Of a stretch of DNA of 64,000 nucleotides, positions 1 through 9,288 are shown piece after piece. Each line of letters opens with the position of its first letter. The first letter of the stretch is position 1. Origin of the DNA: an uncultured Phycisphaerales bacterium (GTDB taxonomy: Bacteria; Planctomycetota; Phycisphaerae; Tepidisphaerales; Tepidisphaeraceae); contig CAIQIQ010000126.1 in the NCBI GenBank assembly GCA_903871935.1, positions 62,001 to 126,000 on the forward strand, in the 5' to 3' direction. The position numbers and the translations under genes are program-made. The notes under the pieces are model-generated. The model searched no databases and was not told the DNA's origin. It saw only the letters and a list, made by a program, of their open reading frames with translations.

Positions 1-925
1 TATCCGGCCCCGACCTGGCGGCGATCGCCATGCGCGGGTGCTGGTTAAGCTGCCCGGACAGGTTGTAAGGAACCGAAGGACCCCAGTCCATTTGGCCGCG
101 CAGCGCCACGAAGTGGTCCTGCAGCAGTTTGAGCACCGGGCGGATCTTGAATTTCGGATTCCGCAGGAACCCCAGCAGCAACTCCATCGGGCAGTTGCCC
201 GCGCCCCGGCCCAGCCCGGCCATCGTCGCGTCCAGGCGATTGGCTCCATGGATAATCGCCTCAATCGTATTGGCAAACCCAAGCTGGAGATTATTGTGGG
301 CGTGGATGCCAATCTGCTTCTTGCACTGCACGGCGGCCATGTACTTCTTGACCAGCAGTTCGATCTGCTCGGCATACAAGGCGCCGTTGCTGTCCACCAC
401 GCACAGCACATCGGCATCCGATGCCGCCATCACCTCCAGCGCCTGATCCAGATCAGGTTCGGGGATGGTGCTGACAGCCATGAGATTGCAGGAGACCTCA
501 TAACCTTTGTCCTTGGCATCCTTGATCATGTCGGCCGCTTCAGGAATCTGGTGCACGTAGCACGCCACCCGGACCACGTCGATGACGCTGTCTTTCTTAG
601 GCAGAATGTCATTGCGCCAATCGCACTTGCCGGCGTCGGCCATCACCGAGAGCTTCATGGGCGAGTCGTTCTCGCCGACAATCCGACGGATGGCATCCTC
701 TTCGCAGAAGCGCCAGTCACCGCTCTTGCCCGTGGCAAACAGCTTCCGCGATGCACAGTAGCCGATCTCCATGTAATCAATGCCGGCCGCGATGCACGTC
801 TGGTAGACCGCTTTGACAAAGCCATCTTCGAAACAGTGGTCATTAATAAGCCCGCCGTCACGGACGGTGCAGTCCATGACCTTGATCTCAGGACGATAGG
901 TAATCCAAGGCGCTTTCATGTTCAT
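1..925 (-). CDS. HMGL-like / DRE-TIM aldolase, C-terminus beyond window
   Basis: Partial gene that runs off the left edge, leaving about 308 codons from the N-terminus. It belongs to the DRE-TIM metallolyase fold used by HMG-CoA lyase and 4-hydroxy-2-oxovalerate aldolase: MDCTVRDGG lies at residues 17-25 (RDG carries the metal and catalytic residues), HAHNN begins at residue 208 (two metal-binding His), and GLGRGAGN follows. The likely role is cleavage of a 4-hydroxy-2-oxo acid or similar acyl substrate in the cytoplasm; the substrate cannot be told. Three in-frame ATGs lie at 931, 925 and 919. I chose 925 because GGAGAG sits 6 bases before it, whereas 931 directly abuts that site. It diverges from an oxidoreductase gene. 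Fold assignment is firm, substrate is not. Confidence 0.85.
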   Translation of the reverse strand, partial: MNMKAPWITYRPEIKVMDCTVRDGGLINDHCFEDGFVKAVYQTCIAAGIDYMEIGYCASRKLFATGKSGDWRFCEEDAIRRIVGENDSPMKLSVMADAGKCDWRNDILPKKDSVIDVVRVACYVHQIPEAADMIKDAKDKGYEVSCNLMAVSTIPEPDLDQALEVMAASDADVLCVVDSNGALYAEQIELLVKKYMAAVQCKKQIGIHAHNNLQLGFANTIEAIIHGANRLDATMAGLGRGAGNCPMELLLGFLRNPKFKIRPVLKLLQDHFVALRGQMDWGPSVPYNLSGQLNQHPRMAIAARSGPD

Positions 926-988
926 GTGCATCTCTCCAGCGGACTTCCGTCAACCACGCTCTGCATACAACAACAGAAGTGGGGTGGC

Positions 989-1017
989 ATTGTGCTTTGG
1001 CGCGCCATCAACGTCAA
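989..1017 (-). promoter_or_regulatory. Sigma70-like promoter for the aldolase gene
   Basis: On the minus strand TTGACG (1012-1017) is followed after 17 bases by CACAAT (989-994). The start site would be near 982, giving a leader of roughly 57 bases with a Shine-Dalgarno at its end. Confidence 0.5.
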
Positions 1018-1147
1018 ACACATTGCCCAGAGTTACCGCAAGCAGTCGATACACAGCACATAGCATCCGCTAACTAAGCGATCCATGCCCCCATCGAGAG
1101 CTCGGTCACGCCAGAGCTCGCATACTGTTGGCCGCACGAATACGGGC

Positions 1148-1153
1148 TATGAT
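1148..1153 (+). promoter_or_regulatory. -10 box (TATGAT) for the Gfo/Idh gene
   Basis: TATGAT ends 7 bases before the ATG at 1161. A weak TTGGCC lies at 1128-1133 with a short 14-base spacer. The placement puts transcription start at or beside the start codon, so the transcript is probably leaderless. Confidence 0.4.
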
Positions 1154-1160
1154 GGCCGCC

Positions 1161-2228
1161 ATGCCCATGATTCCTTTCGCCATCGTCGGTACCGGTTGGA
1201 GAGCGGAGTTCTATCTGCGCATCGCCCGCGCGCTCCCAGAGCAGTTCCGCGTTGTCGGCCTGGTCAGCCGCGGCAACAAAGCAATCGAGGCGAAGTTCGG
1301 CGTCAAGACCTACCCCACCATCGACGCCCTTCTTCATGCCACGAAGCCCCGCTTCGTCGTCACCTCCGTGCCATGGGATGTCAATCCCATTGCGATTCGT
1401 GAACTGGTCTCCAAAGGCATGCCTGTGCTCAGTGAAACGCCACCAGCCCCGAATCTCAAAGCCATGATCGATCTGTGCAAGTTCGTGCGCAGCCGCAAAG
1501 GCAAGGTGCAGGTGGCCGAACAGGTCCATCTCCGGCCGCATCACCAGGCCCAGATCAAGCTTACCTCCAGTGGCCGACTTGGTACTGTCCACGAAGCCGT
1601 CGTCTCCGTCGCACACGGCTATCACGGTATCAGCCTCATGCGCAAGCTGCTGGGCCTGCGTTTTGAAAATGCCACCATCACCGGATCGCAGTTCACCGCG
1701 CCCATGATCCAGGGCCCCGGCCGCGCCGGCCCGCCCATGCAGAAAAAGATCATCCAGCCCACCCGCGACTTCTACTTCTTCAATTACGGCGACAAACTCG
1801 GCGTCATCGATTTCACCGGCTCTCAGTACTTCGCATGGATTCGCTCCGAGCACGTGCAGGTGCGCGGCACGCACGGCGAACTGGACAACGACCAGATCCG
1901 CTGCCTCAAGGACTTCCGCACACCGCAGCAATTCTCCCTGACGCGCGTCATGGAAGGCGAAACCGGCAACCTCAATCCGCTCTGCCTCATCGGTTACCAG
2001 GCCGCCGGAGACTGGATCTACCGCAACCCCTTCGCCGCCCAAGGCATGATGGACGACGAGGTAGCCATCGCCCACGCCCTGGTTGGCATGGACACCTGCG
2101 CCCGCACTGGCCGCGAGTTCTATCCTCTGGAAGAAGGCTGCCAGGATCACTATCTCGGCTTACTGGCGCAAGAGGCTTGCCGAACGGGTAAGAAGATTAC
2201 CAGTAAGACCCAACCATGGGCGAAATGA
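1161..2228 (+). CDS. Gfo/Idh/MocA family oxidoreductase
   Basis: NAD(P)-dependent oxidoreductase of 355 residues, acting on a sugar or polyol in the cytoplasm. The N-terminal Rossmann fold has VGTGWRAEF at residues 9-17, and a long C-terminal alpha/beta substrate domain follows, as usual in the family. The family EKP motif is replaced by E92-T93-P94, so the usual catalytic lysine is absent at that place; the enzyme may use another residue or only bind substrate. In-frame starts exist at TTG 1128, ATG 1149, 1152, 1161 and 1167. I chose 1161 because a -10 box ends 7 bases before it and no Shine-Dalgarno is seen. It converges on yceH with one base between the stops. Family is clear; substrate unknown. 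Confidence 0.88.
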   Translation: MPMIPFAIVGTGWRAEFYLRIARALPEQFRVVGLVSRGNKAIEAKFGVKTYPTIDALLHATKPRFVVTSVPWDVNPIAIRELVSKGMPVLSETPPAPNLKAMIDLCKFVRSRKGKVQVAEQVHLRPHHQAQIKLTSSGRLGTVHEAVVSVAHGYHGISLMRKLLGLRFENATITGSQFTAPMIQGPGRAGPPMQKKIIQPTRDFYFFNYGDKLGVIDFTGSQYFAWIRSEHVQVRGTHGELDNDQIRCLKDFRTPQQFSLTRVMEGETGNLNPLCLIGYQAAGDWIYRNPFAAQGMMDDEVAIAHALVGMDTCARTGREFYPLEEGCQDHYLGLLAQEACRTGKKITSKTQPWAK

Positions 2229-2229
2229 C

Positions 2230-2886
2230 TTACTTGGTGACGCCCAAGTCGGTGCAAAGTTTGTCGAGGAGGGATTTGAGCTGAGTAACGTCAGACTCGA
2301 GTTGGGTCACGCGTTGGGAGAGCGTGGGAGCGGCGGCGCTGACCGATGGATCGAATGAGGAGGGCGCGGCCTCGGCGGCGGAGTCGGGGATGGTCTCGGG
2401 ACAGAGGAGTTGCGTGTAGCGCTCAGCGCGGGAACCGGGGGACGGCGAAAGGCGCCGGACGAGGGGCTCGGGTTTGCCCAGAAGGGTATCGAGCGTGCTC
2501 TGGACCATTTCGAGGGTATCAAAGCCATGCATGCGGGATGCGCGGCCGCGAAGTTCGCCGATGGTCTGCGGACCGCGGAGGAGCAGTTCGGCGAGGATGA
2601 CCAATTCGCGGAGGCTGATGCCCAAGGCGTCGAGGGCGTTGTGACGGTATTTGGAAACGCGGGCGCCGGGAGTATCGCTCTGAATGAGCAAGCCCTTTTC
2701 ACGCAGGCCAATGACGGCGGTAAGAACGTCATCCTCGGTGAGCTCCATGACGGGGTCGCGGTTGTTCTTCTGGTTAGCGCCATTGGTGAGGGCGTTGAGG
2801 GAGAGCGGATACTGGTCGGGGGTGGTCTGGGCCTTTTCGACGAGGACGCCGACGGCGCGGGCTTCGTGGATGGTGAGTTCGAGCAT
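2230..2886 (-). CDS. yceH: YceH family protein (DUF480)
   Basis: Protein of 218 residues that matches the YceH/DUF480 family of two winged-helix domains: it opens LTIHEARAVGVLVEK and contains TPDQYPLSLNALTNGANQK, both family hallmarks, followed by the LGPQTIGELRGRA-like second winged helix. The C-terminus ends in a short coiled coil (SQRVTQLESDVTQLKSLLDK). The molecular function of the family is not established. An upstream ATG at 2898 is possible, but 2886 is the start normal for the family, and a TATGCT -10 box (2894-2899) ends 7 bases before it, which suggests a leaderless transcript. It is tail-to-tail with the Gfo/Idh oxidoreductase. Confidence 0.93.
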   Translation of the reverse strand: MLELTIHEARAVGVLVEKAQTTPDQYPLSLNALTNGANQKNNRDPVMELTEDDVLTAVIGLREKGLLIQSDTPGARVSKYRHNALDALGISLRELVILAELLLRGPQTIGELRGRASRMHGFDTLEMVQSTLDTLLGKPEPLVRRLSPSPGSRAERYTQLLCPETIPDSAAEAAPSSFDPSVSAAAPTLSQRVTQLESDVTQLKSLLDKLCTDLGVTK

Positions 2887-2893
2887 GAGAGGC

Positions 2894-2899
2894 AGCATA
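2894..2899 (-). promoter_or_regulatory. -10 box (TATGCT) for yceH
   Basis: Minus-strand TATGCT ends 7 bases before the preferred yceH start. No Shine-Dalgarno lies between. One of several such arrangements in this window. Confidence 0.35.
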
Positions 2900-3023
2900 G
2901 CGAGGGACTGGGGGTTGGGGGAAGGGCATCAGCTACGTCTCCCTAACTCGCGCCGTGTCTATCTGGCAATCGTCGCGCCTGATGCTAATCTAGACGCCGT
3001 CTGCTAACCCAAAGGAAGGAATC

Positions 3024-3794
3024 ATGACCCAATCGATGATCGCCGCTCAGCTCTACACCGTTCGAGAACACTGCCGCACGGCAACCGACCTGGCCGCCTC
3101 GCTCAAGAAGATTCGTGCCATCGGCTACGAATCGGTCCAGATCTCCGGCATCGGACCCATCGACCCGAAGGATGTCGCCAATATCCTCCAGGACAATCAA
3201 CTCGCCTGCTGCATCACCCACATCAGTCTGGACGATATGCGCAAAAACTTCGACGCGGTCGTCGAGAAGCATCGCCTCTGGGACTGCAAGTACACCGCCA
3301 TCGGCGGTTTCTTCCCCAAAGAAGCCTTTACCCGCCAGCTCTGGAGGGGTTTTATTGATGAGTACAACCAGCTCGCAACCAGCTTCGCCAAGGCCGGACT
3401 GACCATCGGTTATCACAACCACAGCCACGAACTGAGCCACATCGATGGCACCACGCCGATGCAAATGCTCGTTGACGGCCTGATTGGCCCCGCCTTCATC
3501 GAGATCGACACGTACTGGATCACCCACGGCGGCGGCGACCCCATCGCCTGGATCGGCAAGTGCGCTGGCCGACTCCCCTGCCTGCACCTGAAAGACATGG
3601 CCATCACCCCCGAACGCCAGCAGCAGATGGCCCCTATCGGCGAAGGCAACCTCAACTTCCCCGGCATCCTCAGCGCGGCCACTCGCGCTGGCACCCGCTG
3701 GTTCATCGTCGAGCAGGATGACAGCTACGGCCGCGATCCATTTGATTGCCTGGCCTCCAGCTACCGCTATCTCCGGGGGCTGGGATTGAAGTAA
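3024..3794 (+). CDS. Sugar phosphate isomerase/epimerase (xylose isomerase-like TIM barrel)
   Basis: Cytoplasmic enzyme of 256 residues in the AP endonuclease 2 / xylose-isomerase-like TIM-barrel family. It starts AAQLYTVREHC, typical of the family, and shows metal-ligand segments of the barrel: IGYHNHSHEL near the middle, FIEIDTYWITHGGGDP, and LHLKDM, where the His, Glu and Asp residues are the expected divalent-metal ligands. Family members isomerise or epimerise keto-sugars and inositol derivatives. It is the first gene of a plus-strand operon of carbohydrate enzymes, 51 bases before the DUF6259 gene. GGAAGGAATC precedes the ATG. Exact substrate unknown. Confidence 0.88.
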   Translation: MTQSMIAAQLYTVREHCRTATDLAASLKKIRAIGYESVQISGIGPIDPKDVANILQDNQLACCITHISLDDMRKNFDAVVEKHRLWDCKYTAIGGFFPKEAFTRQLWRGFIDEYNQLATSFAKAGLTIGYHNHSHELSHIDGTTPMQMLVDGLIGPAFIEIDTYWITHGGGDPIAWIGKCAGRLPCLHLKDMAITPERQQQMAPIGEGNLNFPGILSAATRAGTRWFIVEQDDSYGRDPFDCLASSYRYLRGLGLK

Positions 3795-3845
3795 CCTGCG
3801 ACCGGCGTCTGGCCGCCTGTCGGTGCGAAACATATAGGAGCAATC

Positions 3846-5522
3846 ATGATCGAGCTTACCGGCTCGCGCCTCAGCGTCACTACATCCACGCTCAAGGCCA
3901 TCTTTGATAACGGCCTGTTGATCTCCTTAACGTCCCGATCCGGTGGCCCGGAGCTCATCGGTCCACCCGCGGCCGATTCCCCCTCCGCTCTCTCTTTGAT
4001 CTTCCCAAACAACCAGCAGGTGGACCTCTCCGCCGACCGCGACACCCAGATCATCGCCCGCCGCCTCGACGATCACACCGCCGAATACCTCTTCCACGGC
4101 TGGCGCGGCGATGGCATCCTCCGCATCAGCGAGTGTACCCAAACTGGCGATCTCCTGATTGAGCCATCCGCCTACTCCAACCGCATGGGCCTGGTCGCCT
4201 GCCGGTGGTCGATTGCCAACATCGCTTCGGATCTGCGCCTGGTCGCCCCGTTCTTCCAAGGCATCAACCTGGAGATGACTGATCCGCTGATCCGCGATAC
4301 GCACTGGAACTGGCCGCACATGTGGGAAGCCGGCCTCGCCATCCTGCAGGGCAAGTCTCACGGCTTCTCTCTCCATGTTCGCGACACCCAGTACCGTCCC
4401 AAGTCGCTGGCGGTTGGCACGAAAGCCGCCGCCAACTGTCTTGGCCTGAATACCGAAGTCTTCGGCCCAGTCGATCAGAACCGCGCTGCCGGCGGTCTGG
4501 TCTGGCGTATCAACGTCCATGGCGCAGACTGGCGCGAACCGGCCGGCCGATACCGCACCTGGCTCTTTGACGCCTATGGCCTGGGCAAGCGGATGGCGAG
4601 CCGCCCTGCCTGGCTCAATGAGATCCGCCTTGCCGCCAGTTGGGTACGGTCAGATCCGACAGTCCTAGATGCACTATCTGAGAAGATTGAGCCGCGCAAG
4701 GTGCTGCTCCACCTCTCCGAATGGCGCAACCACGGTTACGACGAGTACTACCCCGACTTCACTCCCAGCGATGCCGCCCGCGCCTTCATGGCCAAGGCTC
4801 GCGCCATGGGCTTCCATGTCGCTCCGCACTGCAACTCGATCGACATGGACCCATCGCATCCCGTCTTCGCGCTCCTGCGCGACTTCGTCTATACAAACGT
4901 AGACAAGACCACCGCCGGCTGGGCGTGGCGCAATGGTGTGCTGCCCGTGCCAGCTTCGAACAAGGCTCTGGTTGAGAACCGCACCGCCAAGGTCATGGTG
5001 AAGATCCACCCCGGACTATCGATGTGGCGTTCGCTCCTGCGCCAGCACATCGAAGCAGGACTCACCGGCCTCGGCAGCGACAGCATCTTCATCGATGTCA
5101 CCAGTTGCACCTGGAATCTCCACAACGCTCTGGTCGAGAACATGACCTGCACGCAAGGGATGGCCCGGTTGATCGACGACATCGCCGCCATCCCACCCGC
5201 CATGGCCGTCGGCGGCGAGGGGCTAAACGAGATCACCATGCAGGGCCTCTCCTTCGCCCAGGTACATCTCTTCCTTAGTTGGCAATCGTCGGTTGCGGGC
5301 CTGGAGCGCACCGCCGGCACGGCCGTCTGCGCATTCCTGTTCGCCGGCCTGGCACGAGCGATCGGCTACTCCGATCTCTCCGGCAAGACCGAAAACTCCG
5401 CCTTGCGCATGCGTACCCACCATTCACTGGGCACCATCCCAACTTTCACCGGTCTCTCGGCCGACGACATCCGAAAACCCAACAAGGTCGTGCAGGAGCT
5501 TTTCGAACTGGCCCGCAGTTAA
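3846..5522 (+). CDS. DUF6259-like TIM-barrel glycoside hydrolase
   Basis: Protein of 558 residues that resembles the DUF6259 group of putative glycosidases. The first 230 residues form a beta-rich domain; the remainder looks like a (beta/alpha)8 barrel. Candidate acidic residues are the Asp in DSIFIDVTSCTWN and the Glu in VGGEGLNE, which sit at the ends of predicted strands as glycosidase nucleophile and acid/base often do. No signal peptide is seen, so it probably acts on imported oligosaccharides. AGGAG precedes the ATG by 7 bases. It is followed 33 bases later by a UroD-fold gene, a pairing seen again at the right end of the window. Family level is fairly confident; catalytic residues and substrate are inference. 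Confidence 0.75.
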   Translation: MIELTGSRLSVTTSTLKAIFDNGLLISLTSRSGGPELIGPPAADSPSALSLIFPNNQQVDLSADRDTQIIARRLDDHTAEYLFHGWRGDGILRISECTQTGDLLIEPSAYSNRMGLVACRWSIANIASDLRLVAPFFQGINLEMTDPLIRDTHWNWPHMWEAGLAILQGKSHGFSLHVRDTQYRPKSLAVGTKAAANCLGLNTEVFGPVDQNRAAGGLVWRINVHGADWREPAGRYRTWLFDAYGLGKRMASRPAWLNEIRLAASWVRSDPTVLDALSEKIEPRKVLLHLSEWRNHGYDEYYPDFTPSDAARAFMAKARAMGFHVAPHCNSIDMDPSHPVFALLRDFVYTNVDKTTAGWAWRNGVLPVPASNKALVENRTAKVMVKIHPGLSMWRSLLRQHIEAGLTGLGSDSIFIDVTSCTWNLHNALVENMTCTQGMARLIDDIAAIPPAMAVGGEGLNEITMQGLSFAQVHLFLSWQSSVAGLERTAGTAVCAFLFAGLARAIGYSDLSGKTENSALRMRTHHSLGTIPTFTGLSADDIRKPNKVVQELFELARS

Positions 5523-5555
5523 GACAGTCTCGCTGCAGAGGACAAAGAAGGAGAC

Positions 5556-6755
5556 ATGAGCAACGAAGGCAAACCGGATAACCGTTTGATGGACTTGGCG
5601 CTGGAGGTCCAGGCCATTGCCCAATCTCCCGAACACCAACGCCGCCGCACACTCTGGGCAGACGTGATGGCTCTCCGGTCCACGCAGCCCATCGTCAACT
5701 TCTACATGTACCGCCATGCCTGGAAAGAATTGCACCAGAGCGAGATGATCTACCGCGAGGGCCTGCCGGAGTTCATCGAGCTTCAGCTTCGCGCCAAGCT
5801 TGCTCAGGCGAGGGACATCCCCGACGACACGCCGATCGACCCGAGCCTGTATATCTTCCCGGCGCGCCCGGCTAACGGCCGTCCGCTTTGGGGCATTGAG
5901 GCCAAATACGAACGCGACCACGACACGCAGGCCTGCCGCGAACTGCCCGTGATCGAGACCGAAGCCGACGTGGAGAAGATCGTCGCGCCGATCTTTGAGA
6001 TTGACGAAGATGCCACGGCCGCCAACATCGACCGTGCGAGCGAGTTGATCGGCGGCGCCCTGCCGGTATGGCCGTGGACCGACGATGTGGGCAGTTCGCC
6101 AGTCGAGCCCGCGGTAAGCTTCCGAGGCATCCAGAACCTTCTGATGGACGTCTACGACCAGCCGCAGATGGTGCACCGGCTCATGCAGAAGATCACCGAC
6201 GGCATCATCTCCCTCCACCGGCAACGCGAAGCCGCCGGGTACTACCGGGCGCGAGGCCTCAATGGGCACGTGCCCTATCACCCGGTCCCGGCAGGGCTGG
6301 AGAAGAAACTCAAAGGCAGTTGGCAGTATGTCAGCGCCCAGTCGGCCATGGGGCTCTCGCCGCAGATGTACGCGGAGTTTATCCACCCCTACGACTGCCG
6401 TGTCGCCCAAACTGCAGGATGGGTTTATTACCACGGTTGCGAAGATCTCTCGCAGAAATGCCAGATCATCCGCGACTTGCCCAATCTACGGCTGTTCCAC
6501 ATTTCGCCGTGGACTCCGCCCGAACCGGTGATCCAGACGCTGGGCAACCGCTTCGCCTACGAAATCCACTCGCACCCGGCACAGGTCCTCTACGATGAAA
6601 CGCTTGGCAATGTCCGCGATGAACTCAAGCGGCGCTGCGCGGCCGCCAAGGGCACATCGCACGTGCTGGAACTGGCCGACGTCGAGACCTTCGCCGGCCG
6701 TTTCGACCGGATCGTCCGCTGGGCTGAGCTAGCCCGCGAGGCGGCCGGGACGTAG
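5556..6755 (+). CDS. Uroporphyrinogen decarboxylase-fold protein with HxC motif
   Basis: Protein of 399 residues in the UroD / cobalamin-dependent methyltransferase superfamily. The motif YYHGCEDL places His293 and Cys295 where MtaA/CmuA-type methyltransferases carry zinc ligands (H-x-C), while the arginine-rich N-terminus of true heme-pathway HemE is absent. It is therefore unlikely to make heme. By family logic it could move a methyl group or act on a related small molecule, but no corrinoid-protein gene lies nearby. It sits between a DUF6259 glycosidase and an esterase in one operon, with AGGAGA just before the ATG. Superfamily is confident, function unknown. Confidence 0.8.
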   Translation: MSNEGKPDNRLMDLALEVQAIAQSPEHQRRRTLWADVMALRSTQPIVNFYMYRHAWKELHQSEMIYREGLPEFIELQLRAKLAQARDIPDDTPIDPSLYIFPARPANGRPLWGIEAKYERDHDTQACRELPVIETEADVEKIVAPIFEIDEDATAANIDRASELIGGALPVWPWTDDVGSSPVEPAVSFRGIQNLLMDVYDQPQMVHRLMQKITDGIISLHRQREAAGYYRARGLNGHVPYHPVPAGLEKKLKGSWQYVSAQSAMGLSPQMYAEFIHPYDCRVAQTAGWVYYHGCEDLSQKCQIIRDLPNLRLFHISPWTPPEPVIQTLGNRFAYEIHSHPAQVLYDETLGNVRDELKRRCAAAKGTSHVLELADVETFAGRFDRIVRWAELAREAAGT

Positions 6756-6807
6756 TACAGCAGCAATCGACCCGTGGCGAGGGCGCCCTGTCCCTATGGA
6801 GCAGCAG

Positions 6808-7869
6808 ATGAAAGATGTTCCTCCGGTATCACCCAATCGCTTTCAGACCATTCCCTATTTCGCCCGCCGCCTGGCGGAGCACAAACGCCGGTTGGCCTTT
6901 AGCGCCAGATCCCGGGCCGACTGGCAGCGTTGGCGCAGAGCGTTGCGCGGTAAGCTGAAAGAGCTGACCGGCTACAATGACCTGATCCGAGCCCCGCTGA
7001 AGCCCCGGATTACCGAGACCGTAGACTGCGGCGATTATGAGAGACAGCGCGTGGAAATCCAGACGGAGCCGGGGCTCTACATGCCGCTGTTTGTCCTGGT
7101 GCCGCATCGAAACAAGCCGCCCTATCCTCCCGTGATCGCCGCGCACGGTCACGCCAGCGCCGGCAAGCTGGCGGTGGCTGGGGTGCCATTCAGCGACGAA
7201 CATCAGAAACTGATCCAGTCCTACAACTATGCCTATGGGGTGGACTTTGTCCGCCGCGGGTGCATTGTATTTTGTCCGGACGCCCGCGGCTTTGGCGAGA
7301 GGAGAGAGAAAGGCCCGGTTACGCTGCTGGGCCAATCCTGCGCTATCCTGAACCTGGCCGGCTTTCCGCTGGGGCTCACATTGGCTGGAATGTGGGCATG
7401 GGACCTGCACCGCCTCGTCGATTACATCAAGACGCGAAAGGACTGCCGTTCCGACGCATTGGCGTGCGTGGGGCTTTCCGGCGGCGGCCTGCAGACGCTG
7501 TATGCTGCCGCGCTGGATGACCGGATTACCTGCGCTGCCATCAGCGGATATTTCTATGGCATCAAACAATCGCTCCTCGATATTGTCTGCTGCGACTGCA
7601 ACTACGTTCCCGACCTGTGGAAGTACGCGGACATGGGCGACCTGGGTGCCCTGCTCGCGCCTCGGCCGCTGTGCATTGAGACCGGCACGCAGGATGAACT
7701 GAATGGAGCGGGCGGCCTTGGGAACGTGCGAAGCCAGGTGGCCATCACGCGTAAGGCTTACCTTCTGGCCGGTGCGCCTGGCAACCTGGTTCACCACATC
7801 TTCGAGGGTGGCCACAAGTGGAACGGCCTCAAATCCGTACCGCTTGTTATGAAGCATTTTGAGCAATAG
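6808..7869 (+). CDS. Alpha/beta hydrolase, acetylxylan esterase-like
   Basis: Cytoplasmic alpha/beta hydrolase of 353 residues from the large-esterase group related to acetylxylan esterases and dienelactone hydrolase-like proteins. The N-terminal AAHGHASAGK is the oxyanion region, the nucleophile elbow is GLSGGG, the acid is probably the Asp in ETGTQDELNG, and the His is in FEGGHKWNG. It probably removes acetyl, methyl or similar ester groups from plant or algal sugars. ATG 6796 is also open; I prefer 6808 because GGAG lies 6 bases before it. It is followed by the GH28 gene after 15 bases, so de-esterification and backbone cleavage are probably co-expressed. No signal peptide. Confidence 0.82.
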   Translation: MKDVPPVSPNRFQTIPYFARRLAEHKRRLAFSARSRADWQRWRRALRGKLKELTGYNDLIRAPLKPRITETVDCGDYERQRVEIQTEPGLYMPLFVLVPHRNKPPYPPVIAAHGHASAGKLAVAGVPFSDEHQKLIQSYNYAYGVDFVRRGCIVFCPDARGFGERREKGPVTLLGQSCAILNLAGFPLGLTLAGMWAWDLHRLVDYIKTRKDCRSDALACVGLSGGGLQTLYAAALDDRITCAAISGYFYGIKQSLLDIVCCDCNYVPDLWKYADMGDLGALLAPRPLCIETGTQDELNGAGGLGNVRSQVAITRKAYLLAGAPGNLVHHIFEGGHKWNGLKSVPLVMKHFEQ

Positions 7870-7884
7870 CCGGGAGAACAACCG

Positions 7885-9219
7885 ATGCCTGATTTCAACA
7901 TTCTGGATTATGGAGCGCTGGGCAACGGCACAACCAATGATGCCGCCGCGATACAGAAGACCATCGATGCGTGTGGGGAATCCGGCGGCGGCCGGGTGCT
8001 GGTTCCGTCGGCACGAGTTTTCAAGTGCGGGCCGATCAAGTTGGCCAGCCGCGTGGAACTGCACCTGGAAGCTGGGAGTCAACTGGCGGCCATCCCCGAT
8101 ATCCGTCTATATCCCGAGTTCGGCCTGCCCAGCCTTGGCGGCGAGGGCCAGAAGTGGATCCACGCGGATTCCGCCGATTTCGTCTCCATCACCGGACCCG
8201 GCATCATCGACGGCTGCGGCGTGCAGTGGATGTCCGGCGAGGAAAAATACCATTTCAACATGCACGCCGGCCGGCCTTTCGTGCTGAACATGGAGAACTG
8301 CCGGCATGTGACGCTCAAAGACTTCACCATCCGTGATGCGCCTTTCTGGACCGTCCATATGCTCGGATGCGATGATGTCCTGGCACAGAATCTCCGCATC
8401 CTGAACAATCTGAAGATCGGCAACAACGACGGGATCAATCCCAATCGCTGCCGCAACGTCCGCATCATCGGATGCCACATCGAAGCCGCAGATGACTGTA
8501 TCTGCCTCAAGAGTGAAGAGGCCAGCGATGAAGCGCGCTACGGCGCCTGCGAGAACATCATCGTCCAGGGCTGTACCCTCGTGTCGACCTCCTGCGCGAT
8601 CAAGGTCGGTACCGGAACGTTTGGCGCTATCCGCAATCTCATTGTCGACTCCTGCATCATCAGCCGCTCTAACCGCGGAATCGGCCTGGTCATGCGCGAT
8701 GGTGGCTGCATCAGCGACATGCTCTTTTCCAACATCATCGTCGAGACCCGTTTGTTTCATCCCTACTGGTGGGGAGCGGGCGAGCCGATCTACGTCACGG
8801 CCCTTCGTCGCAAGGAAGGGCTGCCGGCAGGCACTATCCGGAACATCCGGTTTAGCAATATCGCCTGCCGGTCGGAGAACGGCGTCTACATCGCGGCCGA
8901 AGATCCGCGTGACATCAACAACCTGACCTTCTCCAATGTCAGCGTGGAACTCACCAAGCACACCAGGCATCCGGGAAGTTTCTTTGACCGCCGGCCATGC
9001 GCCATCCCCGGCCGCCATGAGCACCCAACCAGCGGCTTCTTCATCTCCAACGCTTCGAAGATCTCCCTGCGGAACTGCGCTGTCCGATGGGGAGCCAATC
9101 CGCCCGAGTACTACCGTCACGCACTGGAAGCGGAGAACGCGCCAGGGTTGACGATGGAAGGTCTCGAAGGGATCTCCGCCTTTCCGGACAAATATGAGCC
9201 GGTCCTCGTGCATAAGTAG
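7885..9219 (+). CDS. GH28-like polygalacturonase / pectin-degrading enzyme
   Basis: Right-handed parallel beta-helix protein of 444 residues related to GH28. FNILDYGALGNGTTNDAAAI at the N-terminus is the typical opening; catalytic motifs NNDG (Asp182) and ADDC (Asp203, Asp204) match the three GH28 acidic residues. The third family motif, G-H-G, is replaced by KVGTGTFG and the R-I-K motif is not evident, so the active-site histidine and lysine are missing or moved. This is common in distant GH28 members with other specificities. No signal peptide was seen, so cleavage of imported oligogalacturonides or rhamnogalacturonides is likely. GGGAG stands 7 bases before the ATG. Last gene of the tightly packed part of the operon. 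Confidence 0.82.
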   Translation: MPDFNILDYGALGNGTTNDAAAIQKTIDACGESGGGRVLVPSARVFKCGPIKLASRVELHLEAGSQLAAIPDIRLYPEFGLPSLGGEGQKWIHADSADFVSITGPGIIDGCGVQWMSGEEKYHFNMHAGRPFVLNMENCRHVTLKDFTIRDAPFWTVHMLGCDDVLAQNLRILNNLKIGNNDGINPNRCRNVRIIGCHIEAADDCICLKSEEASDEARYGACENIIVQGCTLVSTSCAIKVGTGTFGAIRNLIVDSCIISRSNRGIGLVMRDGGCISDMLFSNIIVETRLFHPYWWGAGEPIYVTALRRKEGLPAGTIRNIRFSNIACRSENGVYIAAEDPRDINNLTFSNVSVELTKHTRHPGSFFDRRPCAIPGRHEHPTSGFFISNASKISLRNCAVRWGANPPEYYRHALEAENAPGLTMEGLEGISAFPDKYEPVLVHK

Positions 9220-9288
9220 GAGCTCGCTGCCCACCGGGATAGCCCGCGCCCGGCCCTTTCGACCATGTTCGGAACCAGCGAGTTCTGC

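Noticed and set aside
38..1063. Plus-strand 341-codon frame at the left end
   Set aside because: Opposite to the aldolase; no family, no ribosome site.
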